DNA from: Nemertoderma westbladi
Taxonomy: Eukaryota; Xenacoelomorpha; Nemertodermatida; Nemertodermatidae
Direction: 5' to 3'
Assembly: GCA_032718475.1 (NCBI GenBank)
Contig: JAUCBJ010004660.1
Span: 1 to 37,046, forward strand
DNA: 37,046 nt
Shown here: positions 20,340 to 29,809 of the stretch, piece by piece
Numbering within the stretch: the stretch's first letter is position 1
Layout of the letters: each line of letters starts with the position of its first letter
Position numbers and translations under genes: made by a program
Notes under the pieces: generated by a model
The model's database searches: none
The model's input: only the letters and a program-made list of their open reading frames with translations
Told to the model about the DNA's origin: nothing

Positions 20340-20420
20340 CAAAAAATAATTCGCACTTACTAAGATTCGAACTCAATACCTACTACACATATAATTTCCA
20401 ACTCTCTACCGACTGAGCTA
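20340..20420 (-). other. tRNA-like segment (A and B box) at the LTR edge, left
   Basis: The minus strand reads TAGCTCAGTCGGTAGAG (20404-20420), a full tRNA A box and D arm. GAGTTCGAATC (20364-20374) follows, a B box with the T-loop core. The anticodon stem and acceptor stem do not pair, so this is not a working tRNA; it looks like the head of a tRNA-derived SINE or a decayed tRNA. The same segment sits at 35363-35419. Confidence 0.6.
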
Positions 20421-20957
20421 CTGAACCACTTGACCAATAGGCGTACAAATGATAGAACAAATACGAATGAGAACTCAAAGCAATCTTTTACAAAGTTAAT
20501 TCGAATAAAATAAAATTTTGAAAATCCACGGCATTTAGGGAATATAATTCTATACCGCTCCATGAAAACAGGATATTATCGGACATAAAATATACGGTTT
20601 TCACCAATAATCAATCAAACTATAGAATACTTAGGGCGTACTTACACATTTACAAATTAAATTTCAAATAATACTTCCTTTCTACGTAATGATTCGATAC
20701 AAAAATAGTTACAAATTCAAACTTTACGAATTTAAGGCTTTACTAAGTAAGTACAATATAAATCTAAATTAAATTCACCAATATAAATCTATTGCATCTC
20801 AATATTGCATAAATTCAAATAATTACAAATACTTTCGTGCCTAAATGTAGATTGCATAAGTTCGGAATAATTACAAATATGAGTCTTTCTAAGCACAAAA
20901 CTTTCTGACTATAAAACTTTCTAAATACAAAATATAACACTTTACAAATGAAACTAT

Positions 20958-20979
20958 AAGAAAGGCCCACGAGTCTTCC
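20958..20979 (-). repeat. Dispersed motif copy 1 (3' region)
   Basis: The minus strand reads GGAAGACTCGTGGGCCTTTC. Noncoding. Confidence 0.8.
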
Positions 20980-21217
20980 ATCTACTCTTACTTTCTATTT
21001 CACTGTAAGTACAAATACTGCTTATAAAATATAAATTGCATAGTATTCGGAACAATATAAATTGCATAAGTTCGGAATAATCACAAATATAAAATATAAA
21101 TCTTACAAATATAAATTCTTACTAAATATAAATTCTTGCTAAATATGAGTCTTTACTAGAATACAAAACTTACTAATTAAATATAAAACATATAATTCAA
21201 AATAAATCACAAATCAT

Positions 21218-21239
21218 AAGAAAGGCTCACGAGTCTTCC
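21218..21239 (-). repeat. Dispersed motif copy 2, 20 bp after the extra gene stop
   Basis: The minus strand reads GGAAGACTCGTGAGCCTTTC. Noncoding. It marks the downstream border of the extra gene. Confidence 0.85.
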
Positions 21240-21259
21240 GTCCACCCTTGCCCTCCCTT

Positions 21260-22998
21260 TTATCGCTTTGTTGATCGAGCCCTGCCGCGTCCTCGAAAAC
21301 TGCGCACAGGTGACTTTGCTCGCGATATGGGACTTGTGGGGCGAGTCACTGGTTTCGTTTGGACGTTGAGAGACGGTGCGACCATTTCCTCGCAAATTCG
21401 TCTATTTGGCATCCCAAAACCTCGACCGATTCCTCGTGACCGATCAGTTGTCACTACAGTTGGTAGAACGTCTGGGAACGCGCGAGAAGCGGACGACGCA
21501 GACCCAAGAGTAGCTTGCGCCCCCTGTTGATCAGCTGGTGTATGTCCCGATCCTCCTACTGGTTCTCTAGGAAGTGATACCGTATCCCGAGTAACTCGAA
21601 TGGTCGGCTCAACTCCCTTGCGTTCTTCTATATTAATAATTTTCTTCAATTGTTGGCCCACTTTCTGGACCCGTATGATCCTACCCTGTCCGTCCTCCCG
21701 AGGGTGACGTGCAGACGGCGCAACCGGAGCGGCTGGTATATTTGTCGCCTCTAGGACCTCCTCTTCCTCGAATACGCTCGCTCGTATACGTTTGTGGTAA
21801 AACGCGGCTCGGTACGCCCATGCGACGGTTAACCAAGCTCCTTTATTCCGCTTTTCAGTTCGGAAACGATCGAATTCACCATACGTAATGCGATTAACGA
21901 CTTTCTGAAAATTCCACGTGTTTTTGTTATCCGGGTGAATCTGTAGTAGATACTCGCGCACTACTCGAAATCCGCTGTCGTGGGGCAAAATATCGACTAC
22001 CTCGATAAGTTCGTCATATTGGGGCATAGCGGAGATATATCCTTCCGACATCATCGTCTGAGGATTTACCGCCCAAAATCCGAGATGCGCTCTCATCGGA
22101 AACCGTCTTCTTTGTGCCGATACATGTTCGTCGGCTAAATCTTCCCACTCATCAAATAATTTCCTCACGAGTTTTACAGATTCGTGTTCATAAGGTATGT
22201 CTCTTAGTTGGCACTCAGATGCTCGATGTCCTTTTATATTGCAATAAGTACATTGAGCCATAAATCTCCAGCAAGTATAAAAGGTATGAGACCCTTGATC
22301 CCCACACCATCCACAGATTAGCTGAGTCGTAGTAATGTGCTTTCCACTGCACTTTGTCATATGATGTCCAGCGACGCCACATTTACCACACATCGTATTG
22401 GCAGGGTACCACACTCGTTCGTATATAAGATCCCCAATCGGTCGAGCGCTTCCTCCCACACTATAATCGTAATCATCTGGGTCTATGGGTTGGTAGGTTT
22501 CTGAAGGTTGTATACAAACTATAGCATCTGTTGCTTCAAGTTGTCGAATCTCCATCTGAGATTTCTTCGGGAGGTTCCTTTCTATCTCAAGAAGTTCCTC
22601 TAAAGGATCGTCGGCGATCGTAGTAGTTACGTCGAAATCATCACCAAGGTGACCGATAGGCGCGCGCGTCTGCCGTGATTCATCCGTAATCTCCACGATA
22701 CGTTCTCCTTCATAGGGTAACAATGTAAACATAGATGGTCTTTCGATAAGAGATCCCGCACAGCGAAGATACACGTCTCGAAATATACTAAATCCTGCTC
22801 GAGTAAAGGCATTACACTGAGCGTCGGAGTTGTAGAAGGGTTGTCATATTTAGTCTTTGCGAGTTTCGCTGTACTTTCTGATAATTCCTTTATACCGAAT
22901 ATAGTATAGTCCTTGGCTCCAAATCTTTCGAATGGCGCTGCTGCCTCCTCTTGGATATCATATCCCCATCTCGGCTCTCCTTGTATCCCTTTCTCCAT
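21260..22998 (-). pseudogene. Extra 3' gene: CCHC zinc-knuckle protein of unknown role
   Basis: Two overlapping frames form the gene. 22998-22627 begins with an ATG (MEKGIQGEPRWGYDIQEEAA) and is protein-like until about KTKYDN. From about 22840 the sense passes to the frame of 22774-21260, so a frame change lies near 22850. The second frame has three knuckles at about residues 132-187: CGKCGVAGHHMTKC (C-x2-C-x4-H-x4-C), CGWCGDQGSHTFYTC (spacing x5) and CTYCNIKGHRASEC. A conserved-looking middle follows (YDELIEVVDILPHD, EYLLQIHPDNKNTWNF). The C-terminus is Ser/Arg/Gly rich (SPVRSFRGRGRARSTKR). No signal peptide or membrane segment is seen, so it is not an envelope protein although it sits in the env position. 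Nucleic-acid binding is likely; a second nucleocapsid-like protein is one guess. A degenerate relative is at 6225-7656. Confidence 0.7.
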
Positions 22999-23660
22999 AA
23001 TTAGGGGTGTAGTTACATAATCATTACTACTAGAGGGAATACAACAGAGTTTGTAGTTAGTTGTGAGGAGACGTGAGAGTTTCGTCTGCCCTTTGGGCTC
23101 GACAACGCTCTAACCTCCTACCCATAGCCTAAGATCTAGGGTTTCTTTAATGACACGCTGCTTCTTATCTAAAATTTTTTGCCGAAATAAAAAACGAATT
23201 TGGGCTAAACTGGCTGTGAGTCTAAAATACTCACTTTTTGATCCCAAACTATTATCAGAAAATAAGCAATCAAGAATTAGTAATAAATATAGGGGAGTCT
23301 ATTTGTTGACGTAACTTATTGAAACAAGACCATGTAAAATTTAATTAAAATTTTAAGAAAGGCTCGCAAGTCTTCCTCTCTTGTTTCTCTAATTTTAAGT
23401 TCCACCCGACTGTACCCTGAAATCTATTCACTGGAGAAAATTTTAAAAATTTTTCAAATCCAAATGGATTGTCTAAAATTTCGAAAATGTCTCAATATTG
23501 TGAGTTCCAAGTAGAATTCCATTTCTTATACCTACAAATCCCGCTCCTATGTGACACATAAGGGTACTACCCTCAATGTTCACATATAAAGACAATGGAA
23601 TTCTACCGCTGTCCTTACTACGGTGTACAGGTACGTGGAAATCTGTTTGTAAACTCCTAA
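22999..23660 (-). other. Noncoding interval between integrase and the extra gene
   Basis: 662 bp with no open frame. It contains dispersed motif copy 3 at 23355-23376. The extra gene probably needs a spliced RNA, an internal promoter or an internal start; nothing here proves which. Confidence 0.6.
23355..23376 (-). repeat. Dispersed motif copy 3, upstream of the extra gene
   Basis: The minus strand reads GGAAGACTTGCGAGCCTTTC, preceded by AAGAGA. It shares about 28 nt exactly with the coding copy at 25884-25904, more than the core motif. Noncoding. Confidence 0.85.
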
Positions 23661-24239
23661 TTATTTACTAGTACTAGGTGGAGATTTGTAGTCTCCAGAC
23701 TCGTTACGAGTCTCTTCAAGAAGTACGAGACGTTGAGTCGGTCTGTCTACTGTACGACCGTCAATTGTCCGTACCATCACAGTTCTTGTCACTCCATCCA
23801 TAGATGGATGTGTGGCTAAAATTACACCTGTTATCCAGAAGTGTCTTTTTAGATTCACTTCCGCTAACAGCACGTGATCTCCCGGCTTTAATGCGCGGGT
23901 GTTATTGTACCAAGTTGTTCTGGCAGAAATAGAGGGCAAATAATGGTTTTGCCATATTTCCCAGAATTTGTTAGCTAGTAGTTGCGTGATTTTCCACGCT
24001 TTTCTACCGTAGCTGTCGCCTTCTATTGGAATAGAAATAGGCATTAATGTAGTCGGTGCCTGCATAAGCAGGTGTGCCGGTGTTAAAGCAAACTGGGATT
24101 GTTTGTCATCGGGTACTAATACTATTGGTCTAGTATTTAGTATTGCCTCGATTTCAACAAACAGTGTTGTCAGTTGGTCGTCTGTCAATATGTGGTTTAC
24201 TGGAATGACCTTTGCCATGGCTGTTTTTATAGATCTGAT
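23661..24239 (-). CDS. pol: Integrase end and DUF5641-like C-terminal domain
   Basis: This is in frame after the TAG at 24240-24242. It begins IRSIKTAMAKVI, the helix that follows the catalytic Glu in BEL integrases. Then come EIEAILNTRPIVLV and LTPAHLLM, KFWEIWQNHYLPSI and LKPGDHVLLAE, all typical of the BEL integrase tail. It ends GDYKSPPSTSK and a stop. Probable role: target DNA binding and multimerisation. As for the other segments, it depends on passing an upstream stop. Confidence 0.9.
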   Translation of the reverse strand: MRSIKTAMAKVIPVNHILTDDQLTTLFVEIEAILNTRPIVLVPDDKQSQFALTPAHLLMQAPTTLMPISIPIEGDSYGRKAWKITQLLANKFWEIWQNHYLPSISARTTWYNNTRALKPGDHVLLAEVNLKRHFWITGVILATHPSMDGVTRTVMVRTIDGRTVDRPTQRLVLLEETRNESGDYKSPPSTSK

Positions 24240-24242
24240 CTA

Positions 24243-26150
24243 TCTCTCCCAGACTCCGCCTCTCCAAGGACTATCTGGAGGATTAAACTTCCAAACAATC
24301 TTGTGAGGTTGTAGTTCGTTCGAGATTTGATCATGATCTAATTTCTTAAGGGCTCTAGCAATCTCATTTCGAGCACCAACAAAGTTTGTCCCTTGGTCAG
24401 AATACAAGCATTTCACTAGTCCGCGTCTAGCGATAAATCGCCGCAATGCTAGTATAAACGCGTTGGTGGAAAGATCCATCACACGTTCGATGTGAACTGC
24501 CCTACTGGACATACATGTGAAAATCAGTCCCCAGCGTTTTACTAGTATACGTCCACGTTTCGTATGTATGGGACCAAAGCAATCAATTCCAGTCTCTGTA
24601 AAAGGTGGTCTGAATGCTTGAAGTCGTGCTTGTGGTAGTTCACTCATTTCTTGGGTACCTATTCTAGAATGTACCTTTTTACAAATAATACACGTACGTG
24701 TCACTGAACTTAACGCTTTACTGGGTCTAATTAATACAAATCTTGTACGTAAGTAGGAAAGACAGTGGTGTCTTCCAGCGTGTTTCAGATGTAAATGTGC
24801 GTCCAGTATCATTGCACGTTGTAGTTCGTGATGTTGCGGTATTATTATTGGGTATCTAAAGTTTGTGTTAAAGTCGATGTTTTGAAGCCGAGATTTATGA
24901 CAAATTAAGCCATTATAAATAATCGGACTCCAACTCAGTATTGGTGACGACTTGATTGGTTGACCTTGATTTATAGATGTGAATTCGCGTGCGAAATATC
25001 GCAGTTGGTAATGGCGAATTAATTTAATTTCACACCTGTCAATCTCAGCCAATGTAAGTCGACGTGTAAAGTCACGTTTGCCTTTAACGTATTGTACAAA
25101 ACGTACAATCCACGCTAATTTTCGGCAAGCGTTCGTCCAAGAATCTGTTAGGTTTACAATACGGTCGACGTAAGTATTTGTGACGTCATCAGGTAAGTCA
25201 ATGGAGATTTTGGAAGGTTTTGATTTACTAGAAGGGCCCACGGGTCCGCCGGTAAGTATTCCCTTGTTGACTGTTGATCCGTCCGGGTCTACAAGTAATT
25301 TGTCCTTCTTCGTCTTCTTACCTTGATTGTCGGTACTTTGTAAGTCGATCGTTAATGGTGGTTTGAACTCTATGGGGTCAGCAGGTTTCGGTAAACTTAT
25401 TTTTCTGCCGACATTAATCCCAGGTCTCACCGTAGGTTGCAAGTTTGGTATGTCTCTTGAGCGCAGAGTAACACCTGTATTTACATTAGCGTAGGTACTA
25501 CCCACATCTGTAATACATGAGGTTTCACCGTGCTTGTGGTTGCTCAAGTGTGTCAAAATTGGTAGTTTGTCAATACAAGGCCGCTCCAATAGGGAAACTG
25601 CGGCTTTACTGTTAGTCGATACATTACTAATGTCCGGTAGAACATTTTGTGATGTTTCTGACAAAATGTCTAGTCGACTGTCTAGTAATGTGTCTGGCGA
25701 TACGTCTGGTAACGTATCTGGTTGTTTGTCAACAGAAGGCCGCTCCAATAGAGAAACTGCGGCTTTACTATTTGTCAATGTGTTACTAGTGTCTGGTAGA
25801 ACATTTTGTGATATGTCTGGCAAAATGTCTGGTTGGCTGTCTAGTAACGTGTCTGGTTGACCGTCTGGCGATATGTCTGGTGTAGAAAGGCTCGCAAGTC
25901 TTCCTCTCTTGACCTTTGAAGTTATATCTTTCCATTTCGCCTTCGGTTTTTTCTTGAGTTTCGCCGCCATCGTCCTTTTCTTTGCCTTCCCCTTTTTTGG
26001 TTTCTTGATTTCGGCGTCCTTAGGGATGGTGTTAGATTTGTTGTCGTATAACGGTGGCCAATCTTGCGTCGATTTCTGCAAGAATTGGGGTCCGTGTTGC
26101 CAAAATTCTTTGTTCTCCGGTTTACAGAATTCCTCAGGCATCATTCCTCG
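24243..26150 (-). CDS. pol: Integrase with an unusual repetitive linker
   Basis: The segment starts RGMMPEEFCKPENKEFWQHG, the usual RNase H-integrase junction. Then comes a foreign-looking stretch of about 200 residues. A Lys-rich block (KPKKGKAKKRTMAAKLKKK) leads into two 53-residue repeats rich in Pro, Asp, Leu and Ser, each with NSKAAVSLLERP. The integrase follows: a zinc-binding region (HAGRHHC, CIICKKV), then the core with GIDCFGPIHTKRG (first Asp), CLYSDQGTNFVGARNE (second Asp) and the PPDSPWRGGVWE motif carrying Glu. The catalytic triad is intact. The TAG at 24240 truncates it just after the Glu. Confidence 0.9.
25555..25873 (-). repeat. 159-bp tandem repeat in the integrase linker
   Basis: Two units of 159 bp (53 codons) are marked by the sequence encoding NSKAAVSLLERP at about 25579 and 25738. 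Shorter repeats based on DTL(L/P)D and DI(L/S)PD lie within each unit. The number of codons is whole, so the frame is kept. Confidence 0.85.
25884..25904 (-). repeat. Dispersed motif copy 4, start of the integrase linker
   Basis: The minus strand GGAAGACTTGCGAGCCTTTC encodes GRLAS here, a different reading frame from the gag copies. It sits at the border between the Lys-rich block and the 53-residue repeats. Confidence 0.85.
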
Positions 26151-26153
26151 CTA

Positions 26154-26768
26154 CGCAATATCAGCTGGGTTTTGTGGTCCGGGACAATGTCTCCAATCTT
26201 CCTTTATTGAACGGTCTAGAATTTCCGCGCGACGGTTAGCTACGAATGTCTTGAATTCAAGTGTGTCGTTGTTTATGTAAAATAAAACCAACGTCGCGTC
26301 AGTCCAATAAAATATCTGTAAACTTGACTGTAGTTCTGTCTGTATAAGGTTCACGATGGTGGTTGACAGGGTTGCGGCTTGTAGCTCAGCTCGTGGTGTC
26401 GTCATATACTTAGTAGGCATGGTCTTAGCCTTGGAAGTAATGAGCGAAACATCGAATTCGTCTGAGTCTACTTGTCTGCGCAAGTACGCTGCTACACCAA
26501 AACCGTTGTCACTGGCGTCAGAAAAACAGTGTAATTCCAAGTTGTCAGGAAACGTTGTTTGTAATGGAAAGTAGACTCTGGTTATGGAATAATCCTCTAG
26601 CGAAGATAATTCCGCCTCCCAGGTCTTCCATAAGTCCACTTGGTCTGATGAGATCGGCTCATCCCATGTTAGTCCATCCTTCCAAATACTGCGCATATAA
26701 ATGCGGGCTTGCAGTATTACTGGACTGATGAATCCTAACGGATCGAACAATCGGCTCAATTTTGACAA
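26154..26768 (-). CDS. pol: RT connection and RNase H domain
   Basis: This continues in the same frame after the TGA. It starts at LSRLFDPLGFISPVILQARI, the conserved BEL connection region. The RNase H-like fold follows: LHCFSDASDNGFGVAAYLRR (first Asp), TTPRAELQAATL (Glu) and IFYWTDATLVLFYI (Asp). It ends in HCPGPQNPADIA and a TAG where the family usually has Ser (NPADIASRG). RNase H removes the RNA strand of the hybrid. There is no ATG start, so it would need readthrough of the TGA. Confidence 0.9.
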
Positions 26769-29700
26769 TCATGATCTCTTTGTCAGTGTGTTTTCTTGAC
26801 TGTCCAGTCTCACTTTCACTCGAAAGTTGTCCGTGTTTGGGTCCCAAAAGAGCCCCAACACCTTGGTCATCGGTAGTGGTTCGAACTCTAGGTCTATGTC
26901 ACCACCTCCACGCTCAGTCGTTCCGAATGAGTCTACTAATTCGGCACTGTTTGAGGCGAATTTGGTGAGGTTAAAACCTCCGCCCGCTAAGCAGTCCCGT
27001 AATTGATGTGCTACTGTGGTAGCACGTTCTACTGTGTCGCAACTCTGTAATCCGTCGTCAACGTAAAAGTCACGCTCCACAATCCTAATTATCTCTGGGT
27101 CATACAGGTGTTTCTGATCCCTAGCGGCTTGTTTTAGGGCGTACATCGTGCAGTTTGGGCTGTCCCTGGCACCGAAAACACGAACTTGCATTTGGTAAGT
27201 CGCCGGTGGTAGACTTAAGTCTCCTTCCGGATACCAGAGGAACCTCAAACTGTCTCTGTCTCGCTCTAACGCTCTCACTTGGTGAAACATCGCTTCAACG
27301 TCGCAAGTAAAAGCTACTTGACGCTGACGGAAGCGCATAATCACCCCCATAAGATAATTATTCATGTTTGGTCCATCCATCAACTCACTATTGAGGGACA
27401 TTCCCTCAAACAGAGCCGCACAGTCATTGACTACGCGTACTTTATCCGGTTTGTCGGGGTGTCTCACATAGTGATGTGGCAGGTAGTATGTCTGGTTAGT
27501 CACTATCTCTGGGTTAGTCATTCGGATAGCGTATCCCTTAGTCAAATACGTCTCCATCTGAGTGTTGTACTGCAGATGGGCTTTCTCGTCCTTTAATAGA
27601 CGTTGCCGTATTGAGTGTAGACGTCTTAAGGCTAGTGGGTAGTTATTTATAAGTTTAGCACTTTGGCTACGCCATAACATCCCTACCTCATAATGTCCGT
27701 CTTTTGTCTGGCGGATAGTATCTTCCATGATCTTCAAAGATTGTTTCTCCTGTTCCGACATACATGGGTCGTAGCTACCAGGTTCAGCTGTATCTTGTTC
27801 TAACCACCTGATAGTCTTCTCCGTTAATTCTTTGTCCAATGCGGCTTGTTCCATTTGATGATTTCTCAACGCGTCATCATCGATATCGACGGGCATTGTT
27901 GAGGTTGTTGGGGTAGGTAGACTCGCAAGACTATCATCTGTCGTCGATGGAATCTCTAGCTGACTCGTCTTCTCCCCAAGTTCTAAACTCACCTGGTAGG
28001 TTAGCTGCTCCTTGTGACTTATCATACTAGTTACACGTCTGTTATGTTTTGTCGACTGTAGTGTAGTATGGTCCACGTCGTGTGAAAAGGAATGAATTGA
28101 ATTTGTAGTTAATAAACTACATGTACTTCGTACATCGTCTTCCTCGTCACTTATGTCCAGTGTGCGCACAGGCGCTCGAGTATACCACCCTATCGGCGTT
28201 CTACAGGCGTATGCGTTTCCCGCTACGACTGCCGATGGTCTGGTTTCCCACACCTGATGTAGGTTGAATTGGTCCGTCCCGATCAGCATTGCTACCGATC
28301 TATAATTGACAGGACATTCAGGTACACCGAGGTGTCTGAAATACTTACGGTCCTCCAAGGATTGTTCTGGGACCGGACCTAGTAGGTTACTAAAGTCTTT
28401 TGTGGCCGCAAAGGTCAAATCCTTGAAAGGTAACAAATACCTCTCCCTCTCGCTGTGCTGCGATTTTGGAAGAAGAGAGTCTAAGTTTAACTTAACTCGT
28501 GTCACTGGTATTGCACGCTGTCCGTGCATACTACTTACGGTATAACTGATGCGCTTACCTTGTTTGAGATCCGTCACTACGTCAGCTATCTTTTCATCCA
28601 CGTAGCTGTGAGATGAGGCTGAATCTAGGATAGCGTAGATTCTCTTGCTTCCCTTTGTGCCAGTAATCTTAATCGGAATTACACTGAATCCCTTCAGTTG
28701 GTCAGTAGTCAGAAGCGCGATCGATGGCTGTTCATCTCCATCCGAATATACGTCGTCGTCTTCTGACTCTTCGTCCGACGATCCGGATTGTTCTGGGAAG
28801 CAATCCTCAATATGGGTCACGAAGGTTGGAGTCGTTTTCGATTCTCGATTTCTGTAGGCCGCATCACATCTCGCTGCTGCTTCCGGGTGTTCCCTGGCGA
28901 AGCGTTTTGTCGGCGTGTGGCTGTCTGTATGGAGCAGACCGTCGTGGTTGCGTCCACAGGATGGACAAGTGTCGGTATTTGGGCAATCCTTGCGAACGTG
29001 TCCGTGTCGCGTACACCGCCAACAAGAGTCCAGTGGCCGTATCTGCAGCCGTCGTTCTTCCGAGTTTAACTCGCGAAACTGTCTACAACCTCTCAACTTG
29101 TGACCGCTATACCGCTTGCCTAAATGCTCGCAGTATTGGCAGCCGCTGAAGTCGGTACTGAGTTGCTGTCTCGTCTGTTTTGTCCCAATGGGCGCAGATA
29201 CCCTACTTCCGTCCGAGAATTGTCGGGTTTCCGTCGATGTGGCGTAAGTGGCCGTCTTAGTGGATGTTGTCTGGGGTTTTTGTCGGTTGGAGGATGGCAA
29301 TGTGATTCCTTCTGCCACGATGTGCTGGTCAGTGTAGTTGGATCGAGTTTCTACTACTGCCTCCCTGGATATTAAAAGGTACACATCCTCCAGTTTTAAG
29401 AATCCACCCCGCTCTTCTCGCTGGTATTCGATCTTTCTCCACTCCCGACGAAGTCGATGGTGGAGTCGTCCTATGATCTTTAATAGGACTGTAGGGGTAT
29501 TCCCGTAGTCAAGTTGTCCAATGGATCTTAAAGTAGTGATAGCATTCTTTATCTCGTCAGCCAGTTTTAATAAGTCGACGGGTTTAGTAATAGCCCCTCC
29601 CTTACAGAGTTCCTCTATTACTGACCTGGCCATACTGACTGTACCTCCATATATCGAAGTTAAACGATCGTACGCTAGTTCGAAGGCGTCCGGTACACCA

Positions 29701-29786
29701 ATGAAGGTCTCTGCCAAACGTTTAGGTTCTCCTGACAACGTTTGAAGCAGGTAATTAAACTTCTCCCGTGATGTAAAGGCGCACAC
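26769..29786 (-). CDS. pol: gag C-terminal domain, protease and reverse transcriptase
   Basis: This is a 1005-codon open segment. Residues 1-150 are the DUF1759-type capsid-like domain (FNYLLQTLSGEPKRLAETFI). At about 220-300 are zinc knuckles: CQYC...GHKLRGC, CWRCTRHGHVRKDC and CPSCGRNHDGLLH. Near residue 388 is an aspartic protease site in ILDSASSHSYV. The RT follows at about 735-990: RVVNDCAALFEG, FTCDVEAMFHQV, VFGARDSPNCTMYALKQAA and the catalytic FYVDDGLQS. It ends at ENTLTKRS before a TGA. In the family this enzyme copies element RNA into DNA in cytoplasmic particles. All catalytic motifs I can see are intact. Confidence 0.95.
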   Translation of the reverse strand: MCAFTSREKFNYLLQTLSGEPKRLAETFIGVPDAFELAYDRLTSIYGGTVSMARSVIEELCKGGAITKPVDLLKLADEIKNAITTLRSIGQLDYGNTPTVLLKIIGRLHHRLRREWRKIEYQREERGGFLKLEDVYLLISREAVVETRSNYTDQHIVAEGITLPSSNRQKPQTTSTKTATYATSTETRQFSDGSRVSAPIGTKQTRQQLSTDFSGCQYCEHLGKRYSGHKLRGCRQFRELNSEERRLQIRPLDSCWRCTRHGHVRKDCPNTDTCPSCGRNHDGLLHTDSHTPTKRFAREHPEAAARCDAAYRNRESKTTPTFVTHIEDCFPEQSGSSDEESEDDDVYSDGDEQPSIALLTTDQLKGFSVIPIKITGTKGSKRIYAILDSASSHSYVDEKIADVVTDLKQGKRISYTVSSMHGQRAIPVTRVKLNLDSLLPKSQHSERERYLLPFKDLTFAATKDFSNLLGPVPEQSLEDRKYFRHLGVPECPVNYRSVAMLIGTDQFNLHQVWETRPSAVVAGNAYACRTPIGWYTRAPVRTLDISDEEDDVRSTCSLLTTNSIHSFSHDVDHTTLQSTKHNRRVTSMISHKEQLTYQVSLELGEKTSQLEIPSTTDDSLASLPTPTTSTMPVDIDDDALRNHQMEQAALDKELTEKTIRWLEQDTAEPGSYDPCMSEQEKQSLKIMEDTIRQTKDGHYEVGMLWRSQSAKLINNYPLALRRLHSIRQRLLKDEKAHLQYNTQMETYLTKGYAIRMTNPEIVTNQTYYLPHHYVRHPDKPDKVRVVNDCAALFEGMSLNSELMDGPNMNNYLMGVIMRFRQRQVAFTCDVEAMFHQVRALERDRDSLRFLWYPEGDLSLPPATYQMQVRVFGARDSPNCTMYALKQAARDQKHLYDPEIIRIVERDFYVDDGLQSCDTVERATTVAHQLRDCLAGGGFNLTKFASNSAELVDSFGTTERGGGDIDLEFEPLPMTKVLGLFWDPNTDNFRVKVRLDSQENTLTKRS

Positions 29787-29809
29787 GGCGATCTGAGATT
29801 CGATATAGT

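Larger units (their letters stand above)
18660..20420 (-). repeat. BEL 3' LTR (full length, 1761 bp)
   Basis: This aligns with 34421-35419. By eye the first 500 bp (from 18660) are identical. There is a small replaced block at about 19166-19180 and a 775-bp segment (19323-20097) found only here. On the minus strand it contains CCAAT-like boxes, a 10-bp inverted repeat (20163-20172 and 20175-20184), a TATA box (20135-20144) and an AATAAA (20022-20027) about 110 bp after the TATA. That is a plausible U3-R order. Its 5' edge on the minus strand is the tRNA-like A box. Confidence 0.85.
20421..21259 (-). other. AT-rich 3' region of the BEL element with a two-unit repeat
   Basis: There is no open frame of note. 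Two imperfect units, 20851-20990 and 21061-21250, each begin with ATTGCATAAGTTCGGAATAA and end with the dispersed GGCYCACGAGTCTTCC motif (plus-strand reading). The segment lies between the stop of the extra gene and the LTR, where a polypurine tract is expected; I could not fix one with confidence. Confidence 0.7.

Noticed and set aside
20364-20420. A tRNA gene on the minus strand
   Set aside because: A and B boxes are clear, but the anticodon and acceptor stems do not pair and the spacing is poor. It is kept only as a tRNA-like segment.
18660-20420. Exact LTR ends with TG...CA and a target duplication
   Set aside because: The shared block ends in TAG on both sides, and flanking bases do not match. 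I could not define the termini better.
21260-22998. An env gene
   Set aside because: It is in the env position, but there is no signal peptide, membrane segment, cleavage site or glycoprotein-like cysteine pattern. It has zinc knuckles and a basic tail.
28306-29375. Several plus-strand open frames of 60-140 codons
   Set aside because: They are antisense to gag/pol, which has unmistakable domain motifs on the minus strand.
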